NCBI RefSeq assembly: GCF_050847355.1
Contig: NZ_CP193755.1
Coordinates: 1,798,001 to 1,862,000 of the forward strand
Source: Limimaricola sp027213785
GTDB taxonomy: Bacteria > Pseudomonadota > Alphaproteobacteria > Rhodobacterales > Rhodobacteraceae
Reading direction: 5' to 3'
DNA: 64,000 bases
A program made the position numbers and the translations under genes. Positions 26,652 through 36,100 of this stretch are shown here, one piece after another. How positions within the stretch are numbered: the stretch's first letter is position 1; the number at the start of each line of letters is the position of its first letter. The notes under the pieces are model-generated. The model worked only from the letters and a program-made list of their open reading frames with translations. It was not told where the DNA came from and did not search any database.

Positions 26652-27971
26652 TTAGCGCACGACCTCCTCGCGGAAGGCCTTCGAGAAGGATGCCAGGATC
26701 GGGTCGAAGGCGTATCGGAGCGGCGTATGGTGACCGGTCTCGACGAAGACATCGGCTGGCATGCCGGCCCGAATTTCCGCGCCCCCGATAGCCGCGGCGA
26801 TATCCTCATCGGACACTTTCACCCGCAGCGGGTAGTAATCCGTCCCGGAGGCCTCATCCTCGATCGCGTCGGACCCGACCGTGAGAACCACGCCTTCCAT
26901 GGGAAGCGCATGGCGCATGAGGAAAGACGGGAACTGCACGCTCGCGCTCATCCCCGGCATGACGTTGTCGACGTCCCGGGGGTCGAGCCGCGCTTCGACG
27001 ATCAGGTCTTCGTCGAGGGGCGTCAAGGTGAGGATCGGCTCGCCGGGGCGGACCACGCCCCCCACGGTCTTGGCGTTGAGCGTGAGCACCGTGCCGTCGA
27101 TCGGTGAAAGGATCTCGGTCCGCGAGAGAATGTCCGAAGTCGCGTTGAGGGCTTCTTCGACCTGCGCGACCTCGGCATTGACCTCGGCCAACCGCTCCGA
27201 GACTTCGTTGAGAAGCTCGGTGTCGAGTGCGGTCTTCGAGATTTCGATCTCCTCGGACTTCATTGCAGCGCGCGCCATCGAGGCGCGAAGCGCTTCCGCC
27301 TCGGAGGAAAGCTCGGCGCGCTTGCGCGCGAGGGCATTTACCTCGGATTCCCGCAAGAGGCCCTGGTCGAAGAGGGCCTGCTTGGTCTTGAGTTCACGTT
27401 CGAGAAGCACGACCTGTTCGTCCAGACCGGCCGCCTGCAGCGCCATCGAGCGGGTTTCCTCGACGACCTGAGCGAGCTGGCGGTCATAGATCTCGAGCTG
27501 TTCGGCCCGGCGCTCGCGCCGCAGCGCGAAGGTCTCGCGTTCGTTCGCGACGTATTCGAGGAATGCCTGATCCGTACTCGCATTCTCATCGACAGGTGGC
27601 ACGAATACCTCCGCTCCCTGAGCTTCGGCCGTGAGCCTCGCGCGAAGGACTTCGAGCCGCGCGAGCTTGCGGAATTGCGACCGCTGGTCTGCCCGGGCGA
27701 GAGCCTCGTCGAGAACCAGCAGAGGGGCTCCCTTTTCGACCACGTCCCCTTCCCGCACCCGGATTTCAGACACGATGCCGCCCTCGAGGTGCGAAATCGT
27801 GCGTGACGCGCCGTCGGGGCTGACCTTTCCGGGGGCGATGGCGGCCGAGGCGAGCGGGGTGAGCGCCGCCCATGTCCCCACGCCGCCAAAGCCTGCCGCG
27901 ATCACGGCGAGCCCCGCTATCACCATGCCACGAATTTCCGTGCCGATACCCGCAGTCTTCATGGCACTCAT
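26652..27971 (-). CDS. HlyD-family type I secretion periplasmic adaptor
   Basis: 439 residues. A short cytoplasmic tail and one membrane helix (MVIAGLAVIAAGFGGVGTWAAL) precede a lipoyl half-motif (ISHLEGGIVSEIRVREGDVVEKG), a long coiled-coil (residues about 95-280, rich in E/R/A/L) and a second lipoyl/beta-barrel part (SPIDGTVLTLNAKTVGGVVRPGEP). This is the standard layout of PrtE/HlyD adaptors linking the ABC exporter to a TolC-type channel. The start overlaps the exporter stop as ATGA. No TolC gene is present nearby. Confidence 0.94.
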   Translation of the reverse strand: MSAMKTAGIGTEIRGMVIAGLAVIAAGFGGVGTWAALTPLASAAIAPGKVSPDGASRTISHLEGGIVSEIRVREGDVVEKGAPLLVLDEALARADQRSQFRKLARLEVLRARLTAEAQGAEVFVPPVDENASTDQAFLEYVANERETFALRRERRAEQLEIYDRQLAQVVEETRSMALQAAGLDEQVVLLERELKTKQALFDQGLLRESEVNALARKRAELSSEAEALRASMARAAMKSEEIEISKTALDTELLNEVSERLAEVNAEVAQVEEALNATSDILSRTEILSPIDGTVLTLNAKTVGGVVRPGEPILTLTPLDEDLIVEARLDPRDVDNVMPGMSASVQFPSFLMRHALPMEGVVLTVGSDAIEDEASGTDYYPLRVKVSDEDIAAAIGGAEIRAGMPADVFVETGHHTPLRYAFDPILASFSKAFREEVVR

Positions 27972-30043
27972 CCCTCCTCTCCTGCACCCGTATCAACACG
28001 GTTGGTCAGCCGGAGCGGGCCGTTATCCGCTCCGGCCTGAGTGCGACCCGGAGATGCTGGGACCGGGGGCACTGTTCGCTTGTTCTTCTTCTCAGCCGCT
28101 TCGCGCATCGCGCGCTTCAGCTCGGCGCGCAGGTCGCGCTTCACTGTCATGGTCGGAGCTTTCGCGGCCTGAGGCGAACTCGCCTCGACGCCCTGCGTCG
28201 CGGCGGCCGCCTTGGTCATGGACGGGTTCTCGGCGTTGGCTCCATCCTCTTGTGCCGGGCCGGGAACGGTCGTGTCCGGCTGCGTCTCTGCCTCGGGCTG
28301 CGGCGCCTCGGCGACCCCGGCGGCCTTGCGGATGCTTTCGGAGACCGGCGTGAAGATCTCGCGCAGGAACTCGTCACGCGTGCGCGTCTTGGCAATCGTT
28401 CCGGCGTTCATCGACACGACCAGATCGACATCCGTGAGCGCGGTCGTCTTGTGGCTGACGATGACGATGGTCGCGCCCTCCTTGCGCAGGGTGCGGATCG
28501 CCTGCTGCAGGCTTTCGTCGCCGGACGCGTCGAGATTGGCATTGGGTTCATCGAGAACCAGCAGCTTCGGATCGCCATAGATCGCGCGGGCGAGCCCGAT
28601 GCGCTGCGCCTGCCCGCCCGAGAGGTTGAGCCCGCCGGGCCCGACCTGCGTCTCGTAGCCCTCCGGCAGACCATTGACGAGATCGTGGCACCCCGCGAGG
28701 CTGGCGGCCTTCATCACCTTGGCCGGATCGGGCTCCTGGAAGCGGGCGATGTTCTCGGCCACCGTTCCGTCGAAGAGTTCGACCTTCTGGCCGAGATAGC
28801 CCATCTGCCGCGCCAGCTCGGGTCGGTTCCAGTTCGACACCTCCGCGCCGTCGATCCGGATCGAGCCTGCCGAGGGTTCGATCGCGCCGATCAGCATCTT
28901 GCACAGCGTCGACTTCCCCGAGCCCGAGGGGCCGACGATGGCGACGATGGTGGCCTCGGGAATGGTGAGCGTCACGCCGCGAAGCACCGGACGCAGGGCC
29001 CCCGGCAGGCGCAGGCCGATCTCGCTGAACTCCACCCTGCCCCGGAGCGGCGGCTGCTGCATCCGCTCCTCGTCGGCGGGAGCCCCGGCCAGGATCTGGT
29101 GGATCCTGGCATGCGCCTGCCGGGCGGCGACGAAGCTGCGCCATGCCCCGAGCGCCTGCTCGGCCGGAGCCAGCGCGCGGCCGAGGATGATCGAGGCGGC
29201 GATCATGCCGCCCGACGTCATCTCGCCGAGCATGGCGAAATAGGCGCCGAGGCCAAGTACGGCGATCTGCGCGGTGATGCGCAGGAATTTCGAGAAGGCG
29301 GCCATCCGCGCGGTATATGTGGCCACCCGATGCTGCGCGGTGCCGGCCAAGCCGCTATCGGCCCGGAACTTCGCGAGCACGCCGGGCAGCATGTCGAGCG
29401 CGTGGATCGTCTCGGCGTTCTGGACCGCGAGATCGGCCGTCTGGGTCGCACGGCGCTGGAAGCCGCCCACGCCTTCGAGCCGTCGCCGCACCACGAAGTC
29501 GTTGAGGGCGGCGAGCGCGAAGAGGCAGATGGCGGTCGCGAGCGCCACGATCCCCAGAACGGGATGTATCAGCGCGATGGCACAGAGAAAGAGCGGCATC
29601 CAGGGCGCGTCGAAGATCGGCAGGATCGCCGAGGATCCGACGAATTGCCGCACCTGCGCGAGGTCGGACATCGCCCCGAGCTCGCGACCGCCGCGCGCCC
29701 GGGCGGTCTGCACGGTGGCGCGGAGCAGGTCGGGCTGGACGACCTCGTCCCACCACGTGGCGATTTTCGCGAGGATGCCGCCACGGACGGCATCGAGCAT
29801 GGCGAACATGGCCAGCGCGCCAATCACGGCCATGGTCAGGAAGAACAGCGTCTCGAGATGACGGGACTGCATCACGCGATCGAAGATCTGCTGCATGTAG
29901 ATCGGCGAGACGAGCGCGCTGAGATTCACGAAGAAGGAAAAGAAGCCGACCCAGAAGAAGGCCGGACGCGCGGCCTTTCCGACATTGAGCGCGGGGTAGA
30001 GCTTCTGCTGTTGGGCGATGGTTTTACGGTTCATGGGAGACAT
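27968..30043 (-). CDS. Type I secretion ABC exporter (PrtD/HlyB class) with long C-terminal extension
   Basis: 691 residues. Six membrane helices lie in the first 300 residues with no peptidase C39 domain. The ATPase domain has Walker A GPSGSGKSTL (K377), signature LSGGQAQR and Walker B LLVLDEPNANLD, followed by VIVSHKTTAL. The family normally ends about 30 residues past the H-loop, but here around 120 more residues follow, rich in Pro, Ala, Glu and Lys (for example RDLRAELKRAMREAAEKKNKR). This tail looks disordered then helical and basic, and is unexplained. It exports the giant adhesin encoded upstream and probably the RTX protein downstream. AAGGA lies before the ATG. Confidence 0.93.
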   Translation of the reverse strand: MSPMNRKTIAQQQKLYPALNVGKAARPAFFWVGFFSFFVNLSALVSPIYMQQIFDRVMQSRHLETLFFLTMAVIGALAMFAMLDAVRGGILAKIATWWDEVVQPDLLRATVQTARARGGRELGAMSDLAQVRQFVGSSAILPIFDAPWMPLFLCAIALIHPVLGIVALATAICLFALAALNDFVVRRRLEGVGGFQRRATQTADLAVQNAETIHALDMLPGVLAKFRADSGLAGTAQHRVATYTARMAAFSKFLRITAQIAVLGLGAYFAMLGEMTSGGMIAASIILGRALAPAEQALGAWRSFVAARQAHARIHQILAGAPADEERMQQPPLRGRVEFSEIGLRLPGALRPVLRGVTLTIPEATIVAIVGPSGSGKSTLCKMLIGAIEPSAGSIRIDGAEVSNWNRPELARQMGYLGQKVELFDGTVAENIARFQEPDPAKVMKAASLAGCHDLVNGLPEGYETQVGPGGLNLSGGQAQRIGLARAIYGDPKLLVLDEPNANLDASGDESLQQAIRTLRKEGATIVIVSHKTTALTDVDLVVSMNAGTIAKTRTRDEFLREIFTPVSESIRKAAGVAEAPQPEAETQPDTTVPGPAQEDGANAENPSMTKAAAATQGVEASSPQAAKAPTMTVKRDLRAELKRAMREAAEKKNKRTVPPVPASPGRTQAGADNGPLRLTNRVDTGAGEEG

Positions 30044-30089
30044 CCTTGCCGTCGATCCGCAAAGGCGTGTGTCCAGCGTCGGGATGAGG

Positions 30090-30116
30090 GGGCGCCCCTC
30101 GCATGGAGGGGCGCCC
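30090..30116 (-). terminator. Strong stem-loop between adhesin and exporter genes
   Basis: GGGCGCCCCTC (30090-30100) and GAGGGGCGCCC (30106-30116) form a perfect 11-bp GC stem with a 5-nt loop. It sits between the adhesin stop (30149) and the exporter start (30043). No T-run follows in the minus direction, so partial termination or mRNA end protection is more likely than full termination. It would let the adhesin be made in excess of its exporter. Confidence 0.6.
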
Positions 30117-30148
30117 CGGGCATCACCGGGCGGGAACGTCGCGCCTTC

Positions 30149-33100
30149 TTAGCCGGCGACTCCGCCGTCGTTGTCCGACAGCTCGTTGGGCGACAGGAAG
30201 TCCGGGATATTCGCGCCGCCATCGTCGGTATAGGCGGTATGTGTCTCGGCTCCCCCCTCTCCCAGGATCTCGATGTCGAAGCTCCCCGGCGTGGTTGCGG
30301 TGCCATCGGTGACACCGAAGGTGCCCGCCAACTCCATGGCGTCGCCATTGCCCAAGAGATCCTGAAGGACCGACGCGACTTCCGAAGCTATCGTGAAGCT
30401 CCCGTCAGGATCGACGGTGATCACGCCCGCGCCGATCAGGGTTTCGATCGGGATCTGAAGGTCGATGCTGCCGTCACCGACAGTCTCCTCCCCGGTGATG
30501 TCGGAAAGCTTGATGAAAGCGTTTCCGTTCATCGTTACCTTCTCGATACCCCCGACCGTTTCCTTTGCGAGAGTGACCGTGTCTCCATCCAGATCCGACG
30601 CGCCGCCTTCCTCGATCAGGTTGAACATGACCGGCGGATTGAGCGCCGCTTCGCCCAAGTTGTTGAGCTCGATCGGCGACACCGTCGGCGCGTCGTTCTC
30701 CCCGTTGATCGTGATCGTGAAGCTGGATTCTCCGACAGAGTTGGCCTGAACCTGACCATCATTCGCCTCGACCTTGATCTCGATCGCAAGGCTGCTGCCG
30801 GCGTTGAGGAACTCCACATCCGCTGAGGGCAGCTCGAAGGACCAGTTTCCGTCGCTGACGCCCTTGAAGGCTCCTGTATCGATGATTTTCTTGAGAAGGG
30901 CGTTCTTCTCGTCGTCCTCCATCTGTTCGCCGTTCGGGGTGAGCCCGGTAACAGTGAACTTGAAGTCAATCTTGTCCCCGTCGTCGACATCGCTGGCGGT
31001 CACCAGCCCCTTTGCCTGGACGATACCCGGAGCGCTGCCCTCGTCCACCACCACGTCAGCCACCGGCTTGACCACGGGGCGATCGTTGGACCCGATCACC
31101 GTGAAGGTGAGATTGGCGTCGGCAGTACCACCGTTTCCGTCCGACACGGTGAAGATGAAGGTCTCCTCCGCCGGCTGGTTGTGCCCCAGCGCATTGAGCG
31201 CGCCGTACTCCGAGTGTCCATTCTGGTAGAGACTATAAGTATATTTGCCGTTGGCCGCGATCATGAGCGCGCCGTACGTACCCGCGATCGTGGTCTCAGC
31301 TGAGGTCACATTTAGGGAGATGCCATCCTTCTTGATGCCACTGACAAAGAGCTGATCCCCGTCATCGACATCCGAAGCTGAGGCGTCCACCAGTGCGTAT
31401 CCGGTCACCTCGACTTCTTGCTGACCCATATCGTCAGTGCCCACCGGGCCAACGCCGCCGTCCTCGTAGACATTGCCATTGTCCTGCACCGACGCGTTGG
31501 CGCCCGCATCGACATTGGTCTTGTCACCCACCGTGATGTCGGAGACCACCGGGGCGTCGTTGGTGCCCTGGATGGTGATCGTGACGTCCTTGGTTTGCTT
31601 CACGGGCCCAAGATCATCAAACCCGACCGTTACCTCGACCTCGAAGGTCAGGGTAAGGGACCCGCCCGCCGGGAGCGCATCGAGATTGACCCCGCTGGGC
31701 GCCTCGTAATCGAAGCTGAGACTGACGGTTTTACCTGCGCCGTTCGTCACCAGCCCGGTATCTTTGAATTTCAAGTTCTCCCAATTGGTCAGGATCGCGA
31801 GATCTTCGTCCGATATCACATTGGCAGGAACGCCCGGACCATCGGGACCCTCATAGCTGGCCGATCCCGCTTTGCGCTGAACCAAAGTCGAAATCTCGTC
31901 GTTCTGGTCGACGTCGTCAACGGTGATGGAGCCCGAGGCAGTGATCAACTGGGCCGAGGCAACGTCCGCCTCCTGCACGTCCCCTGGATTGACGACGGTG
32001 AGTACCGCCTTGTCATCGGACCCGAAGATTTCGAGCGTAACCGTCTCGGTCACGAACTTCTCATCCGTCGGATGTCCATCCCTGATCGTGACCACGTAAT
32101 CGAGCGTGATCTTGTCTCCCTCGCCAAGGAAATCGAGCGCACTGTCATTAACCTTGAAGGTATAGGTAACAAGCGCGACCGTGGCCCCTGGATCGGCTGT
32201 CTGGATACTCAAGTTCTGGATTTGGACGAACTCGGAAATGTCCGGGGCCTTGGCCCCATCATTCGCAGGGAGGAAGACCGTCTTGACCGGCTCTGATCCG
32301 ATGGACACCAAGTCCGTGCGAATGCCGTCGCCATCTTGGGCGAAGGAGTCGATGTCCCGGACATGGAAGGACCCGCTGGTCGAAAGGCTTATCCCCTCCG
32401 GATTTGCGCCTCCCTCACGGACCTCCTGGAAAGCTTGGGGAAAGGATCTTCCATACTCGGCGTAGTCAGGATCGGTAGACCGGATGACCTCAGGCGCGTC
32501 GTTCTCGGGCGTGATGTTGACCGTCGCCTTAACGACTTCAGATACTCCACCCTTTCCGTCGACGACCTTGTACGTGAAGCTGAACGATGCTCCGGATGTG
32601 TTGTCGTTGACATTCGCCTTCGGCGTGAGAGTGAAGGTACCGTCCGGGCGCAGTTCGAAGTTCTCAACGAAGTCCTCACTCGGTCCGCTGGTAAGCACTA
32701 CCTCCAGATCGTCGCCGTCGACATCCGTGTCGTTCCCGAGAACATTCCCGAAAACGGTGGTGTCTTCCTTACCCGTAAAGGTTTCCCCAGTCGCCACCGG
32801 CGCGTCGTTGGTGCCGGTGATGGTGATGGTCACGGTCTGGACCGCGGTGCCGCCATCATTTTCGTCATCGACGGTGATGTCGTAGGACTGGATCAGCTTC
32901 TGGCCCTGCGCGAGGCTGTCGAGCACGCCGTCGGCCACCGCAAAGCTCCAGCCGACCGAGCCGCTGCTGATGGCGCTGGTGTCGAGGCTGAACTCGCCGA
33001 GATACTCCGTCCCCTGGGCCACGACGCCCGCGGTGTGGGTGTCGGTGAGATCGACATCGGTGAAGACCACCGCCCCCTTGGCCGTGTGGAGGGCCGTGTT

Positions 33101-36100
33101 CTCGTCCGTCGCCTTGTCCGCGCGCTCGGTCACGCCGCCCGACACCGTCGAGGCGGCCGCGTCGATCACCGGCGCGTCGTTGGTGCCGGTGATGGTGATG
33201 GTCACGGTCTGGACCGCGGTGCCGCCATCATTTTCGTCATCGACGGTGATGTCGTAGGACTGGATCAGCTTCTGGCCCTGCGCGAGGCTGTCGAGCACGC
33301 CGTCGGCCACCGCAAAGCTCCAGCCGACCGAGCCGCTGCTGATGGGCGCTGGTGTCGAGGCTGAACTCGCCGAGATACTCCGTCCCCTGGGCCACGACGC
33401 CCGCGGTGTGGGTGTCGGTGAGATCGACATCGGTGAAGACCACCGCCCCCTTGGCCGTGTGGAGGGCCGTGTTCTCGTCCGTCGCCTTGTCCGCGCGCTC
33501 GGTCACGCCGCCCGACACCGTCGAGGCGGCCGCGTCGATCACCGGCGCGTCGTTGGTGCCGGTGATGGTGATGGTCACGGTCTGGACCGCGGTGCCGCCA
33601 TCATTTTCGTCATCGACGGTGATGTCGTAGGACTGGATCAGCTTCTGGCCCTGCGCGAGGCTGTCGAGCACGCCGTCGGCCACCGCGAAGCTCCAGCCGA
33701 CCGAGCCGCTGCTGATGGCGCTGGTGTCGAGGCTGAACTCGCCGAGATACTCCGTCCCCTGGGCCACGACGCCCGCGGTGTGGGTGTCGGTGAGATCGAC
33801 ATCGGTGAAGACCACCGCCCCCTTGGCCGTGTGGAGGGCCGTGTTCTCGTCCGTCGCCTTGTCCGCGCGCTCGGTCACGCCGCCCGACACCGTCGAGGCG
33901 GCCGCGTCGATCACCGGCGCGTCGTTGGTGCCGGTGATGGTGATGGTCACGGTCTGGACCGCGGTGCCGCCATCATTTTCGTCATCGACGGTGATGTCGT
34001 AGGACTGGATCAGCTTCTGGCCCTGCGCGAGGCTGTCGAGCACGCCGTCGGCCACCGCAAAGCTCCAGCCGACCGAGCCGCTGCTGATGGCGCTGGTGTC
34101 GAGGCTGAACTCGCCGAGATACTCCGTCCCCTGGGCCACGACGCCCGCGTGTGGGTGTCGGTGAGATCGACATCGGTGAAGACCACCGCCCCCTTGGCCG
34201 TGTGGAGGGCCGTGTTCTCGTCCGTCGCCTTGTCCGCGCGCTCGGTCACGCCGCCCGACACCGTCGAGGCGGCCGCGTCGATCACCGGCGCGTCGTTGGT
34301 GCCGGTGATGGTGATGGTCACGGTCTGGACCGCGGTGCCGCCATCATTTTCGTCATCAACGGTGATGTCGTAGGACTGGATCAGCTTCTGGCCCTGCGCG
34401 AGGCTGTCGAGCACGCCGTCGGCCACCGCAAAGCTCCAGCCGACCGAGCCGCTGCTGATGGCGCTGGTGTCGAGGCTGAACTCGCCGAGATACTCCGTCC
34501 CCTGGGCCACGACGCCCGCGGTGTGGGTGTCGGTGAGATCGACATCGGTGAAGACCACCGCCCCCTTGGCCGTGTGGAGGGCCGTGTTCTCGTCCGTCGC
34601 CTTGTCCGCGCGCTCGGTCACGCCGCCCGACACCGTCGAGGCGGCCGCGTCGATCACCGGCGCGTCGTTGGTGCCGGTGATGGTGATGGTCACGGTCTGG
34701 ACCGCGGTGCCGCCATCATTTTCGTCATCAACGGTGATGTCGTAGGACTGGATCAGCTTCTGGCCCTGCGCGAGGCTGTCGAGCACGCCGTCGGCCACCG
34801 CGAAGCTCCAGCCGACCGAGCCGCTGCTGATGGCGCTGGTGTCGAGGCTGAACTCGCCGAGATACTCCGTCCCCTGGGCCACGACGCCCGCGGTGTGGGT
34901 GTCGGTGAGATCGACATCGGTGAAGACCACCGCCCCCTTGGCCGTGTGGAGGGCCGTGTTCTCGTCCGTCGCCTTGTCCGCGCGCTCGGTCACGCCGCCC
35001 GACACCGTCGAGGCGGCCGCGTCGATCACCGGCGCGTCGTTGGTGCCGGTGATGGTGATGGTCACGGTCTGGACCGCGGTGCCGCCATCATTTTCGTCAT
35101 CAACGGTGATGTCGTAGGACTGGATCAGCTTCTGGCCCTGCGCGAGGCTGTCGAGCACGCCGTCGGCCACCGCGAAGCTCCAGCCGACCGAGCCGCTGCT
35201 GATGGCGCTGGTGTCGAGGCTGAACTCGCCGAGATACTCCGTCCCCTGGGCCACGACGCCCGCGGTGTGTGGGTGTCGGTGAGATCGACATCGGTGAAGA
35301 CCACCGCCCCCTTGGCCGTGTGGAGGGCCGTGTTCTCGTCCGTCGCCTTGTCCGCGCGCTCGGTCACGCCGCCCGACACCGTCGAGGCGGCCGCGTCGAT
35401 CACCGGCGCGTCGTTGGTGCCGGTGATGGTGATGGTCACGGTCTGGACCGCGGTGCCGCCATCATTTTCGTCATCGACGGTGATGTCGTAGGACTGGATC
35501 AGCTTCTGGCCCTGCGCGAGGCTGTCGAGCACGCCGTCGGCCACCGCAAAGCTCCAGCCGACCGAGCCGCTGCTGATGGCGCTGGTGTCGAGGCTGAACT
35601 CGCCGAGATACTCCGTCCCCTGGGCCACGACGCCCGCGGTGTGGGTGTCGGTGAGATCGACATCGGTGAAGACCACCGCCCCCTTGGCCGTGTGGAGGGC
35701 CGTGTTCTCGTCCGTCGCCTTGTCCGCGCGCTCGGTCACGCCGCCCGACACCGTCGAGGCGGCCGCGTCGATCACCGGCGCGTCGTTGGTGCCGGTGATG
35801 GTGATGGTCACGGTCTGGACCGCGGTGCCGCCATCATTTTCGTCATCGACGGTGATGTCGTAGGACTGGATCAGCTTCTGGCCCTGCGCGAGGCTGTCGA
35901 GCACGCCGTCGGCCACCGCAAAGCTCCAGCCGACCGAGCCGCTGCTGATGGCGCTGGTGTCGAGGCTGAACTCGCCGAGATACTCCGTCCCCTGGGCCAC
36001 GACGCCCGCGGTGTGGGTGTCGGTGAGATCGACATCGGTGAAGACCACCGCCCCCTTGGCCGTGTGGAGGGCCGTGTTCTCGTCCGTCGCCTTGTCCGCG

